Shown here one piece after another: positions 49,867 to 58,993 of a stretch of DNA of 64,000 nt (positions are counted from its first letter, which is position 1; every line of letters begins with the position of its first letter). The DNA is from Comamonadaceae bacterium PBBC1. GTDB lineage: Bacteria; Pseudomonadota; Gammaproteobacteria; Burkholderiales; Burkholderiaceae_C. Made by a program: the position numbers and the translations under genes. The stretch lies in assembly GCA_002256145.1 (NCBI GenBank), contig NKIP01000016.1, positions 1-64,000 on the forward strand, in the 5' to 3' direction. The notes beneath the pieces are model-generated. The model saw only the letters and a list, made by a program, of their open reading frames with translations. It searched no databases and was not told the origin of the DNA.

Positions 49867-51479
49867 GTCCGCAGGTCTTGTCGGATCAGGTCAGCGGCTT
49901 TTTCGGCCAGCATGATGATGGGCGCGTTGGTGTTGCCCGACACGATGAAAGGCATGACCGAACCATCCACCACCCTGAGGCCTTGTGCACCATGCACACG
50001 CAGCCTGGCATCGACCACCGCCAAGCCATTGGAGGCGGGGCCCATGGCGCATGTGCCGACCGGGTGAAAAATGCTGCCCGCACGGCGGCACACCCAGTCG
50101 AGGATGTCGGCATCGCTTTGAATCTGTGTGCTGGGTTCGTGCTCTTGTGCCACGAAGTTTGACAGCGGTGCTTGGCGGGCAATGTCACGCATTTTTCGCA
50201 CCATCTTGACGGCCAGTTGTTGGTCGTTGTCGCAGCTCAGGTAGTTTGCGTGAATGTGGGGGGGCGTCAAGGGATCGGCGCTGTGAATTTGCACGCGGCC
50301 ACGGCTTTCAGGGCGCAGCATGCAGGCCGACAGCGTGATGCCCGGAAAAGGGTGTGGAGGCTGATGGGGTCTGTCAAAACTGACCAGCCCAAAGTGGATC
50401 TGCACATTGGGCCAATCAGGCTGCGCGTCATTGTCGAGCGACAAAAAAGCGCCTGCGCGGTAGACCCCTGTGGCCAAAGGTCCTGTGCGGGTGAGTTGGT
50501 AGCGCAAAAAATCACGCGCACTGCGCCAAGGGCTGTTGGCCACATCGTTGAGCGTTTCTATGCCCTGGCAGCGAAAGGAGGGGCGCACTTGCAAATGGTC
50601 TTGCAGGTTTTCTCCCACGCCAGGCAAATCGATCAGCGGGTCAATGTGGTGCTGTTTCAGCAGATCGGCAGGCCCAATGCCTGACAGCTGCAACAGTTGA
50701 GGCGACTGGATGGCACCGGCACACAACACCACTTCATGCCGTGCGTGCAGGCTGTGGTGTTGCCCGTCTTGGACCCAGCTCACGCCATGTGCCCTTTGCT
50801 TGTTCATCAGCACGCGGGTGACCTGTGCACCGCTGATGACCTTGAGGTTGGGGCGCGTGAGTGCGCGTTGCAGGTAGGCCCGCTCGGTGCTCATGCGCTG
50901 GCCATGGCGGGTGTTCATGCGAAAGTAGGCTGCGCCAGCATTGTTGCCGCCATTGAAGTCATCGGTGGGCGCAATGCCACATTGCCCGGCAGCGGCAATG
51001 AAGGCATCTGACAAAGGGTCATGTGGCAATTCAGATACCCACAAAGGTCCATCAAGCCCGTCGTTGGCGTGCGTGCTTTGGCTGCCCATGGCCTTTTGGA
51101 AATAGGGCAACACATCGTCCCATGACCAGCCCGGGTTGCCCAGTGCTTGCCAGCGTTCGTAATCCTGGCGGTGGCCCCGCAAATACAGCATTCCGTTGAT
51201 CAGGCTGGAGCCGCCCAGGCCCTTGCCGCGAGGCCATGGCAGACGCCGGTCGGCCATGGCGGCTTCGGGCTGGGTTTCAAATTGCCAATCGTGCGCCGGG
51301 TTGCCCACCGTTTTGAAGTAACCGATCGGAATGTTCAGCCAAGGGTCGCGTGACGGGTTGCCCGCTTCGATCAGGGTGACGTGCAGCCGGGGGTCTTCAC
51401 TCAAGCGGGCGGCCAGCGTACAGCCTGCCGAGCCGGCACCGACAACGATGACATCGGTTTCAGTGGGGTGTGCTGACAT
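49863..51479 (-). CDS. GMC-family FAD oxidoreductase (choline dehydrogenase-like)
   Basis: A 538-residue flavoprotein that oxidises an alcohol. The FAD dinucleotide motif is VIVVGAGSAGCTLAARLSED at the start. GMC signatures are PRGKGLGGSSLINGMLYLRG near residue 90 and LCAGAIQSPQLLQLSGIGPA near 255. The active site His lies in IFHPVGTCAMGP near 475 and the second conserved residue is Asn in SGNTNAPIIMLAEK. The true substrate is open; the adjoining Bug receptor, which abuts it with no gap, may bring it in. Confidence 0.9.
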   Translation of the reverse strand: MSAHPTETDVIVVGAGSAGCTLAARLSEDPRLHVTLIEAGNPSRDPWLNIPIGYFKTVGNPAHDWQFETQPEAAMADRRLPWPRGKGLGGSSLINGMLYLRGHRQDYERWQALGNPGWSWDDVLPYFQKAMGSQSTHANDGLDGPLWVSELPHDPLSDAFIAAAGQCGIAPTDDFNGGNNAGAAYFRMNTRHGQRMSTERAYLQRALTRPNLKVISGAQVTRVLMNKQRAHGVSWVQDGQHHSLHARHEVVLCAGAIQSPQLLQLSGIGPADLLKQHHIDPLIDLPGVGENLQDHLQVRPSFRCQGIETLNDVANSPWRSARDFLRYQLTRTGPLATGVYRAGAFLSLDNDAQPDWPNVQIHFGLVSFDRPHQPPHPFPGITLSACMLRPESRGRVQIHSADPLTPPHIHANYLSCDNDQQLAVKMVRKMRDIARQAPLSNFVAQEHEPSTQIQSDADILDWVCRRAGSIFHPVGTCAMGPASNGLAVVDARLRVHGAQGLRVVDGSVMPFIVSGNTNAPIIMLAEKAADLIRQDLRT

Positions 51480-52457
51480 TCAATCGGCCCGAATCTGTGC
51501 TGCGCGGCCAATTTTTTGCCATTTGTCGGTTTCGCTGGCAATCACCGAGCCAAACTGCGCACTGCCCATGGGCTCAGGCTCCAGGGCCAGGTTGGCCAGA
51601 CGCTCTCGCACATCGGGCATGTTCAAGGCTTTGTTCAGTTCGCTGTTGAGCCGTTCAATGACCTCTTTGGGGGTGCCTGTTTTGACCATCATGCCGTCAA
51701 AAGAACGCAGGACAAAATCACCAAAACCTTGCTCACTCATGGTGGGCACGTCTTTCAGGGCGGGCAAGCGTTTGGCACCGGTCACGGCCATGGCTTTGAG
51801 TTTGCCGCCGTTGATTTGCGGCAAGGCGGCCGAGGCGGTCAAAAACATGAAGTGGGTGCGGTCGGCAATCAGGTCGCCAATGGCCAAGCCAAATTGGTTG
51901 TATGGCACATGCGTGGTCACCGTGTTGGTTTGTTGTTTGAACAGCTCGCCCGCCAGATGCGCCGGTGTGCCGTTGCCGCCTGAGGCGAAACTCAAACTGC
52001 CGGGTTTTGCCTTGGCCGTTTGGACAATGTCGGCAGGTCCCTTGAGGGTGCTGGTGACGGGGGCGACCAGCACGTTGTAGCTCCAGGCCATGTGCCCGAC
52101 CGACTCCAATTGGTTGAAGTGGATGGTTTGCGCGGGAAAGAGCAAAGGGGCCACCAAGGATGCCGATGACAGCAGGTAAAGGGTGTAACCATCGGCCGGT
52201 TGGCGCAGGGCGTCTGCCATGCCGATCGTGCCTGCCGCCCCGGGTTTGTTGTCCACCACAATGGCTTGCCCCAGGCTGGCGCTCATCTTTTCTGCCACGA
52301 TGCGCCCGGTCACATCTGCGGGTGTGCCCGGAGGCCATGGCACCACCATGCGAATGGCTTTGTTGGGGTAATTTTGTGCGCTTGCCACCCAGCTCAGCAA
52401 CAGCAAACTGGCCATCACCGGCAGCGTTCGACGGCGCGAAAAAAATGACTTGGACAT
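51480..52457 (-). CDS. Bug-family tripartite tricarboxylate receptor
   Basis: A secreted receptor of 325 residues with a signal peptide ending LLLLSWVASAQNYPNK. Family features are IRMVVPWPPGTPADVTGRIV, AIVVDNKPGAAGTIGMADAL and FASGGNGTPAHLAGELFKQQ. No TctAB permease is next to it, which is common for Bug proteins; it may use the TctAB pair at 44.9-46.8 kb. It is cotranscribed with the GMC gene (stop and start adjoin) and divergent from a LysR gene. Confidence 0.9.
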   Translation of the reverse strand: MSKSFFSRRRTLPVMASLLLLSWVASAQNYPNKAIRMVVPWPPGTPADVTGRIVAEKMSASLGQAIVVDNKPGAAGTIGMADALRQPADGYTLYLLSSASLVAPLLFPAQTIHFNQLESVGHMAWSYNVLVAPVTSTLKGPADIVQTAKAKPGSLSFASGGNGTPAHLAGELFKQQTNTVTTHVPYNQFGLAIGDLIADRTHFMFLTASAALPQINGGKLKAMAVTGAKRLPALKDVPTMSEQGFGDFVLRSFDGMMVKTGTPKEVIERLNSELNKALNMPDVRERLANLALEPEPMGSAQFGSVIASETDKWQKIGRAAQIRAD

Positions 52458-52543
52458 GGTGATGGGTCTCCTCAATGGGTGAATGTGTGGGGTCATTATT
52501 CAAAGCCGTGAAGGTCCTGACAAATGAAAAAGTTCGATTCATT

Positions 52544-52561
52544 CATATCCAAATTGATATG
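52544..52561. promoter_or_regulatory. LysR-type operator-like inverted repeat
   Basis: CATATC-CAAATT-GATATG is a perfect inverted repeat 7 bp before the lysR start codon, in the gap shared with the divergent Bug gene. It contains the T-N11-A pattern usual for LysR sites. Confidence 0.5.
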
Positions 52562-52568
52562 ATGGACC

Positions 52569-53534
52569 ATGACTTTGAATTTGCAACGTGACCTGACGCT
52601 CAAACAACTTCGGTTGGTCAGTTTGCTGGGACGAACGCTCAACCTGAGCCGCTGTGCCGAGTTGTTGCATACCTCGCAACCCGCCGCTTCGAGGGCGTTG
52701 GCCCATTTAGAGACACAGTTGCAGCGGGTCTTGTTCCAAAGGACCACCAAGCAGATCTTGCCCACAGTGGCGGGCCTGAGCTTGATTCAGCATGCCAATC
52801 GAATATTGGCCGAGATTGATGTGGCCCAAGAAGAGTTGTTGGGCCTGTCTGCGGGAATCAGTGCGGAGATGCGCTTGGGGGTGCTGGCCGCCTTTTCACC
52901 CGATGTGCTGGCGGGGGCCTTGGCCAGGTCGCGTCAATTGCTGCCTGAGGTCTTGCTCTCGACACAGATGCAGCCGCTGGAGGTGCTTTATGAGCAATTG
53001 CTGGATGGGCGCATTGACCTGATGCTGGCCCATGCTGAGTTCAGGGTCGACCTGAATTTGGTGGAGGTGACGCCCTTGTACGAGGAGCACAGCACCATTT
53101 TGGCGGGCCAGTCGCATCGTTTGCACAAGAAAAAGAAACCCAGCTGGTCGGACTTGGCTCAGGAAGCCTGGATCTTGCCCCCGGTCAATACCCCGTTGCG
53201 TCCCAAAATTGACCGCATGTTGTCGGTATACCGCAGTGGCCAGCGCTCGGGTCTGGGGCCGGATGTGCAAACGGACTCGTCATTGTTGGCACTCCGCTTG
53301 CTCTCTCAAACCCCGATGCTGTGGGCCATCGCGCACCAGCAAGCCAGGCAGTTTGAGTCCACCGCCCAAGTGCGGGCCATTGCGGCCCCTGTGGAGCTGC
53401 TGCGAGGCCCCATGTGTTGTTTCAGGCTGCGCCAAGAGCGCATGAAGACGCCCCAAAGCATCTTCATGGGCTGCCTCAAGGACAGTGCAAGCCAACTTCG
53501 GGTGCCGTACCCACAAAATGCTGACGGCCCCTGA
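52569..53534 (+). CDS. LysR-family transcriptional regulator
   Basis: The 321-residue product has an N-terminal helix-turn-helix (LKQLRLVSLLGRTLNLSRCA then LLHTSQPAASRALAHLETQL) and a substrate-binding domain. The style AEMRLGVLAAFSPDVLAGAL and LLPEVLLSTQMQPLEVLYEQ resembles the GbpR/galactose-binding subgroup. It is divergent from the Bug/GMC pair and probably activates it. Confidence 0.87.
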   Translation: MTLNLQRDLTLKQLRLVSLLGRTLNLSRCAELLHTSQPAASRALAHLETQLQRVLFQRTTKQILPTVAGLSLIQHANRILAEIDVAQEELLGLSAGISAEMRLGVLAAFSPDVLAGALARSRQLLPEVLLSTQMQPLEVLYEQLLDGRIDLMLAHAEFRVDLNLVEVTPLYEEHSTILAGQSHRLHKKKKPSWSDLAQEAWILPPVNTPLRPKIDRMLSVYRSGQRSGLGPDVQTDSSLLALRLLSQTPMLWAIAHQQARQFESTAQVRAIAAPVELLRGPMCCFRLRQERMKTPQSIFMGCLKDSASQLRVPYPQNADGP

Positions 53535-53541
53535 GTCCTTG

Positions 53542-53988
53542 TCAGCCGGCCAAAGCGGCCTTGACCGCGGCAGACACCTGGCCCATGTCGGCCTTGCCTG
53601 CCAACTGGGCTTTGACCGCGCCCATGACTTTGCCCATGTCGCCGGGACCTTTGGCACCCAGTTCGGTCACGATGGCCTGCACCGCAGCGCTGACCTCTTC
53701 AGCCGACATGCGTGCGGGCAGGTAAGCCAGCAAAACGGCCATTTCGGCTTTTTCCTTGTCGGCCAAATCCTGGCGGGCGGCTTGTTCAAAGGCGGCAATG
53801 GAGTCTTTGCGCTGCTTGATCAGTTTGTCCACGATGGCCACCACGGCCACATCATCCAGTTCAATGCGCTCATCCACTTCTTTTTGTTTCATGGCGGACA
53901 GCAGCAAGCGGATGGTGCCCAGACGTTCACTGTCTTTGGCCCGCATCGCGGTTTTCATGTCTTCGGTGATCTGTTCTTTCAGGCTCAT
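53542..53988 (-). CDS. yqeY: GatB/YqeY domain protein
   Basis: A 148-residue YqeY protein of unknown exact function, related to the tRNA-binding tail of GatB. It opens MSLKEQITEDMKTAMRAKDS with ERLGTIRLLLSAMKQKEVDE and ends with the KGPGDMGKVMGAVKAQLAGK motif. It follows rpsU, as in many bacteria; dnaG, often next in line, is missing here. It meets lysR tail to tail with a 7-bp gap. Confidence 0.92.
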   Translation of the reverse strand: MSLKEQITEDMKTAMRAKDSERLGTIRLLLSAMKQKEVDERIELDDVAVVAIVDKLIKQRKDSIAAFEQAARQDLADKEKAEMAVLLAYLPARMSAEEVSAAVQAIVTELGAKGPGDMGKVMGAVKAQLAGKADMGQVSAAVKAALAG

Positions 53989-54036
53989 GAGAGGCTCCAG
54001 GGTGAGGTGTTGAAAAAGGGGCAGTCAGAAACAACA

Positions 54037-54066
54037 AAGCCCGCCTGAGCGTCCTCCAGCGGGCTT
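54037..54066 (-). terminator. hairpin between rpsU and yqeY
   Basis: AAGCCCGC (54037-54044) and GCGGGCTT (54059-54066) form an 8-bp stem with a 14-base loop, 38 bp after the rpsU stop. A T-rich run follows on the minus strand (CTTTGTTGTT). It may attenuate yqeY relative to rpsU. Confidence 0.65.
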
Positions 54067-54103
54067 GTTTTGCAGACCTTTGCAGGTCATACAAAAAGGA
54101 AGA

Positions 54104-54316
54104 TCAATACATCTTCTTGGGCAATTGCATGCTGCGAACGCGTTTGTAGTGACGCTTGACAGCGGCCGACTTCTTGCGCTTGCGCTCAGTGGTGGGCTTT
54201 TCGTAGAACTCGCGGGCACGCAGATCGGTCAGCAGGCCGAGTTTTTCTATGGTGCGCTTGAAGCGACGCAGGGCAACGTCAAACGGCTCGTTTTCTTTCA
54301 CGCGGATGGTGGTCAT
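54104..54316 (-). CDS. rpsU: 30S ribosomal protein S21
   Basis: Seventy residues, the normal S21 length, with [20 protein letters not shown] at the start, the [20 protein letters not shown] basic middle and the ending MQLPKKMY. S21 helps translation initiation on the small subunit. It lies upstream of yqeY on the same strand. Confidence 0.96.
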   Translation of the reverse strand: MTTIRVKENEPFDVALRRFKRTIEKLGLLTDLRAREFYEKPTTERKRKKSAAVKRHYKRVRSMQLPKKMY

Positions 54317-54444
54317 TGAATCAAAGTTTCCAAAAATGTGCCGGCTGCAGAACCAAGGGAGATCGGGCCCTTGAATCCCAGTTACGGCGGTTCCCCGTCA
54401 CGAACTAGTATTTGGCAGACGGGGGTTTGCCAGCAAAGCCTGAG

Positions 54445-54450
54445 ATTATA
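54445..54450 (-). promoter_or_regulatory. probable -10 box of rpsU
   Basis: A perfect TATAAT on the minus strand lies 129 bp before the rpsU start. The -35 match is poor. The leader between them contains no recognised element. Confidence 0.4.
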
Positions 54451-54589
54451 GCCTTAAGTTTGGAGGGTTCTGTCCTTCACTCATCCAAGGATGGCGTGGG
54501 TGAGAAACTGCAAAAATTTGTAACCTGTTCAATTGTATGAAGCAAATAATTTACATTATTGACTCTTTTAACTTCATTTAAAGTACAAA

Positions 54590-55174
54590 ATGACTAAATT
54601 CAAAAAAATCGTCGGTTTGACCCTGGTGTTGGCCGCTGCCGCTTCTGTTCAAGCTCAACAAAAGGGCCAGGGTTCGGGTTTGTACGGCGAGTTGGCCATT
54701 TCTCCAATCAAGCTGGACCTGGATGACGGTGCTCAATCGAAAGCCGGTTACAACCTGAACGGCATGCGCGTGATTCTCGGTCAAAAAATCCACCCCAATT
54801 TGTCGGTTGAAGGCATGTTGGGCATGGGTTTGGGCGATGACACCAAGACCGTGGTCAGCAACAACGGCACGGCCAAGGCGACTGCGAAAGTGAACAACTT
54901 CACGGGCGCTTATCTGCGTGCGCACACCCTCCTGACGCCCGAGCTCGAAGTGTTTGGCCGTGCCGGTTTTGCCCGCATGAAGTTGAGTGTCACCGAGGTT
55001 GTTGGCGGTAAGACTGAAAAAAACAGTTCCACAGACAATTCGTTTTCTTACGGTTTGGGCATGAACTACAACCTGAACAAGACCACCTATGTGGGTTTGG
55101 ACGTCACACGTTACAACACCGAAGGCAAGAGCAAGGTCCAGGGCGTGTCCCTGACAGCTGGATACCGTTTCTGA
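54590..55174 (+). CDS. small outer-membrane beta-barrel protein
   Basis: A 194-residue protein with a signal peptide (KFKKIVGLTLVLAAAASVQA, cleaved before QQKGQG). The mature part alternates polar and hydrophobic residues in about eight strands and ends in LTAGYRF, with a C-terminal phenylalanine recognised by the Bam machine. It looks like an OmpW/OmpA-barrel type of protein (porin family, OMP_b-brl), function unknown. A good terminator follows. Confidence 0.82.
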   Translation: MTKFKKIVGLTLVLAAAASVQAQQKGQGSGLYGELAISPIKLDLDDGAQSKAGYNLNGMRVILGQKIHPNLSVEGMLGMGLGDDTKTVVSNNGTAKATAKVNNFTGAYLRAHTLLTPELEVFGRAGFARMKLSVTEVVGGKTEKNSSTDNSFSYGLGMNYNLNKTTYVGLDVTRYNTEGKSKVQGVSLTAGYRF

Positions 55175-55212
55175 TCACGATGCAGGCTCTGCATGGGCCT
55201 GCTTGTTATGGG

Positions 55213-55241
55213 GGCCCGCATTGCAAGATGCGGGCCTTTTT
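55213..55241 (+). terminator. rho-independent terminator after the beta-barrel gene
   Basis: GGCCCGCAT (55213-55221) and ATGCGGGCC (55228-55236) form a perfect 9-bp stem with a 6-base loop, followed by TTTTT. Confidence 0.92.
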
Positions 55242-55316
55242 CGTGGGTGTTGGTGACAGCTGCGCTGGTTAAAATAATTATTTTTACTTCTTGGTTTGAA
55301 CGCCAAACCCACTCAA

Positions 55317-57593
55317 ATGCAAGCTCAATATTGGCTGTTGGTGTCCCTGCTGGCGGGGCATTTGTGGGCTCCGGGCTTGTTGCAAGCCCAAGGGGTGGAT
55401 CAGCGCCCTGCCTCTGCATCTGTCTCTGCTCGGGCCCCGGCCCCTTCGGTCGTGGTGGTGTTGGCCGGTGGTGGGGCCAAAGGCTTTGCGCATCTGGCGC
55501 TGCTGCGCAAGTTGGAACAGGACCGAATTCCGATTGCCCGGATTGTGGGCACCAGCATGGGGGCCGTGATTGGTGGCTTGTATGCCAGCGGCTTGTCCAC
55601 CGACGACATTGAACGCGTGGTCGGGGGCTTGGACCCGTCCAAAGTGGCCCTAGACCAACTCAACCGTTTGGAGTTGCCATCGCGCACCCGGGCTTACCAG
55701 CAAAAGTACCCAGTGGAGTTGGAGTTTGGCATCAAAAACGGCGGTCCCAGTTTTGCCCGAGGGGTCAGCGATGGTCAGCGGTTTTTGGCTTTGTTGCAGG
55801 ATTTGACGGCCCATGTTCCGCCGAACGTCGATTTCAACGATTTGAAGATTCCTTTTCGTGCGGTGGCCACCCGCTACCGAGATGGCGAGATGAAGGTGTT
55901 TGACCGGGGGGCCTTGCATTTGGCCATCCGGGCCAGCATGGCCGCACCTGCTGTTTTTGCACCGGTCGAGGTCGATGGTGAAACCTACGTCGATGGTGGG
56001 TTGGTGGCCAATTTGCCGATTGAGGTGGCTTTGCGCGAGGGCGCCGATGTGGTGGTCGCTTCGTATTTGGCTGGGGGCATCGACGAAGCGAAATCCGATG
56101 CGCCCAACCATGCCTTGGTGGTGGCCAACCGCATGCTGGACATTTTGATTCGCCAAAATGAGAAAAGAAATTTGGCTTTGCTGCGCCCCCAGGATGTGTT
56201 GGTTGCACCGGCCTTGGCTGACATTGGTTTTGCAGATTTCAACCGCGCCCGAGAGATTGTCCAGCGAGGCCAGATGGCCCTGGGCACTGTGCAGGCACGT
56301 TTGACCCAATTGAAAGCCGATGCAGGCGGGGTGGAAAGCCTGAGCAAGACAGAGCTGTCGTTTGACCAAAGGGAAAAACGCATTGTGGCCATTGAGGCGC
56401 AAGGCCATCAAGATGTCTCAGCCCAGTTCATTCAAGAGGCTTTGGCCGGGTTGTTGGGGCAGGAATTCAAGCCCAAAGAGGCTGAACGCCACATCGATGC
56501 GCTCTACACCAGCGGTTACTTTGAATTGGTCAGCTACAGCTTGGCGCAAGTTCAGGGCGATCAATATAAATTGGTGGTCCATGTACGCGAGAAGCCTTAC
56601 AGCCCCCATTTCATGAAAAGCACGCTGGGTTTTTCGACGGAATCGGGCGGCGTGACCCAATTCACAGCGGGTTTTGGTTACCGCCGACCCTGGTTGACCC
56701 CTTCAGGTTTGGAGTTTTCACTCGATGCCCGAGTGGGCACGCAGTCTGAGTTGGCTGCTCGCCTTTACCAGCCTCTGGGTGCAGGGTGGAGTGCCGAAAC
56801 CGGACTTTCATGGGATCGCAACTACTTGCCGCTGTACAAGTCTGTCATCGACAAAGACGACCGAAGCAACATCAAACTGGCCTATTACAACCAGACCACC
56901 CGGAGCCTGGATGCCCGTGTGGTGTATGACTTTGAGCGCAAGGCCAACATCAAACTGGGGGTGACTTCGAGCAGCATTCAGCAAACCTTGGACACCGCTT
57001 CCGAGTTGGCCGACACGGGCTCGCGAACGGACACGCTGCGCTTCAACGGTCTGAGAGCACAGGTGCAGATCGACCAACTTGATTCGCTGAGCTTTCCTAC
57101 TCGGGGCTTTTACTTGAATGCCATTTACGAACAGGGCATTTCAGGGGCGGATTATTTTGGTGGGCGTTTGAGCGCCAAGTGGGCCACTGCGCTGGGACCG
57201 CATATTTTTAACTTCGGCTTCAACTGGGCGCAGGACCAAGTGTCATTGAATTGTGTCAAGTGCAAAAGCCCTTCCCAGTTGATCTTGGGAGGGTTTCAGT
57301 CCATGGGGGCGTATCGCATGGGGCAGTTGGTGGGGGACCAGTTGGCTCACTTGCATGCCACCTACATGTACCGATTGACCGATGGTGGTTTGTTGAACCA
57401 AAAAACCTTTGTGGGCACTGTGCTTGAAGCAGGGGATGTCTGGAACGCTGGCGATACCCTGCATGCCCGTTACAGCGGCACTTTGTTTGTGGCTGTGGAC
57501 AGCAAGATCGGTGACATTTATTTGGGTGCGGCCAGAGGGTCCGGTCGGGCGTACAACCTGTTCCTTCAGTTGGGTCGGCGCTTCAGTTTCTGA
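55317..57593 (+). CDS. patatin-like phospholipase with POTRA and outer-membrane barrel (type Vd autotransporter)
   Basis: About 758 residues. A signal peptide (YWLLVSLLAGHLWAPGLLQA) leads into a patatin domain: oxyanion motif GGGAKGFAH near 52, nucleophile Ser in GTSMGAVIGG near 80 and the partner Asp in YVDGGLVANLP near 224. A POTRA-like domain (RIVAIEAQGHQDVSAQFIQE) comes near 355-430, then a 16-strand-type barrel ending GRRFSF. This is the order in Pseudomonas PlpD and related type Vd secreted lipases. ATG 55317 is chosen; TTG 55296 is open upstream. Released or surface-bound phospholipase activity is expected. Confidence 0.9.
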   Translation: MQAQYWLLVSLLAGHLWAPGLLQAQGVDQRPASASVSARAPAPSVVVVLAGGGAKGFAHLALLRKLEQDRIPIARIVGTSMGAVIGGLYASGLSTDDIERVVGGLDPSKVALDQLNRLELPSRTRAYQQKYPVELEFGIKNGGPSFARGVSDGQRFLALLQDLTAHVPPNVDFNDLKIPFRAVATRYRDGEMKVFDRGALHLAIRASMAAPAVFAPVEVDGETYVDGGLVANLPIEVALREGADVVVASYLAGGIDEAKSDAPNHALVVANRMLDILIRQNEKRNLALLRPQDVLVAPALADIGFADFNRAREIVQRGQMALGTVQARLTQLKADAGGVESLSKTELSFDQREKRIVAIEAQGHQDVSAQFIQEALAGLLGQEFKPKEAERHIDALYTSGYFELVSYSLAQVQGDQYKLVVHVREKPYSPHFMKSTLGFSTESGGVTQFTAGFGYRRPWLTPSGLEFSLDARVGTQSELAARLYQPLGAGWSAETGLSWDRNYLPLYKSVIDKDDRSNIKLAYYNQTTRSLDARVVYDFERKANIKLGVTSSSIQQTLDTASELADTGSRTDTLRFNGLRAQVQIDQLDSLSFPTRGFYLNAIYEQGISGADYFGGRLSAKWATALGPHIFNFGFNWAQDQVSLNCVKCKSPSQLILGGFQSMGAYRMGQLVGDQLAHLHATYMYRLTDGGLLNQKTFVGTVLEAGDVWNAGDTLHARYSGTLFVAVDSKIGDIYLGAARGSGRAYNLFLQLGRRFSF

Positions 57594-57610
57594 GTGGAAA
57601 GGTCCGAATC

Positions 57611-58966
57611 ATGGGTCTGAGCTTCATGCGCATCGATCAAGTCGTGATGAGCGGCGATGGCTTTTACCAATCCATGGCCTACCACGCTTATGGCCAACTG
57701 TCGCTCAGCAGTTTTGTGTTGCAGTGCGCACTGTGCCTGGCCTCCATTGCACTGGCTTATGGGATGCGCCATTGGGCCCTTGTCCGTCTGTGTTGGCAGG
57801 GCCGTGGGCTGCGGCATGTTCGGTCGGGCATCCAAACCATGGGCGCGGCTGTGTTGACCGTCTTGTTTTTGTCCACCCTGTTTTGGGGAGGACAGGTACT
57901 GGGCTTGAGCGCTCACGACTTGTTGGTGCTGTGGAAAGTTCTGGCCTTGACCCTCTGGGTTTTGGCCATTCGGGCGGGCGGTTGGTTTTTCAGGCATGTG
58001 CTGCATCCTCACGAGGTTCTGCGGATTTTTTTGCACCTATTTGAATGGGCAGCCGTGGCCGTTGTGGTGCTGACGTTTTTGGGTCTGTTTCAACCCATCA
58101 CGGCCTACATTCAGGCCATCGAGTTTTCCATTGGTGAGCAGGTGTTCAAAGGTGCCAACATCGTCACCGGGGTGCTCATGGGCGTGGTGGCGCTGACGGT
58201 GGCCGGGCAAATTGCCGACGTGGTGGACCGCTTGCTTCAGCGCTATGCGCGGCAAGAAACCATTCAGGGCAACGACGCCTTGATTTTGACGCGCCTGTTC
58301 AGCATGAGCATCTTTGTATTGACTTTGGTCGGTGTACTGGTCAGCTCGGGCATTGACCTGACCACCTTGGCCGCTTTTGCCGGTGCCATGGGCATTGGCT
58401 TGGGTTTTGGTTTGCAGGAGTTCGTGGTCAACTATGTCAGTGGCCTGTACGTGCTGCTGGAGCGGGCGCTCAAGGTGGGCGATTACGTGACCATCGACAA
58501 GATCACTGGGCGTGTGGTGCAAATGAGCAGCCGCGCCCTGGTGGTGCGCGATGCGGTGGGCACCGAAAGCCTGATTCCCAACAGCAGCGTGATCAAGGGT
58601 GTGTTGCAAAACCACACCCTGAGCAACGACGATTTTCGGGTGTCTTTTTTGTTGAAAATCGCCGATGTGGCCGACTATCCCCGGGCGCGTGAATTGATTT
58701 TGCAGTCGCTCAAGACCTCCCCTCGCGTGCTGGTCGATCCACCTGGTGATGTGTTGATCACCGTGGTGGCTGCGAGCGAGGTGACGCTGGAGACCAGTTT
58801 CTGGATCAACGATTTGCACAACGGCCACAAAGGCCTGATTTCTGATTTGATGTTTGACATTTGCATGCGCTTTCGCAGCGAAGGCGTGCTGCTGGCCTCC
58901 GAAGGGGCCGAGCCCCTGGCACCTGCCAAAGCCCTTGGACACAAGTCTGCTGCGGTGTTGGCCTGA
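57611..58966 (+). CDS. MscS-family mechanosensitive channel
   Basis: The 451-residue protein has about six membrane helices. The pore helix is LAAFAGAMGIGLGFGLQEFV near 255, Gly/Ala-rich as in MscS TM3. The beta domain follows with LLERALKVGDYVTIDKITGR and LIPNSSVIKGVLQNHTLSND, and the alpha/beta domain completes it. It releases solutes under hypo-osmotic stress. It lies 17 bp after the patatin gene, so the two may share a transcript. Confidence 0.9.
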   Translation: MGLSFMRIDQVVMSGDGFYQSMAYHAYGQLSLSSFVLQCALCLASIALAYGMRHWALVRLCWQGRGLRHVRSGIQTMGAAVLTVLFLSTLFWGGQVLGLSAHDLLVLWKVLALTLWVLAIRAGGWFFRHVLHPHEVLRIFLHLFEWAAVAVVVLTFLGLFQPITAYIQAIEFSIGEQVFKGANIVTGVLMGVVALTVAGQIADVVDRLLQRYARQETIQGNDALILTRLFSMSIFVLTLVGVLVSSGIDLTTLAAFAGAMGIGLGFGLQEFVVNYVSGLYVLLERALKVGDYVTIDKITGRVVQMSSRALVVRDAVGTESLIPNSSVIKGVLQNHTLSNDDFRVSFLLKIADVADYPRARELILQSLKTSPRVLVDPPGDVLITVVAASEVTLETSFWINDLHNGHKGLISDLMFDICMRFRSEGVLLASEGAEPLAPAKALGHKSAAVLA

Positions 58967-58993
58967 GCGGCGGCTTTCAGGGCTGCGGTCTTG

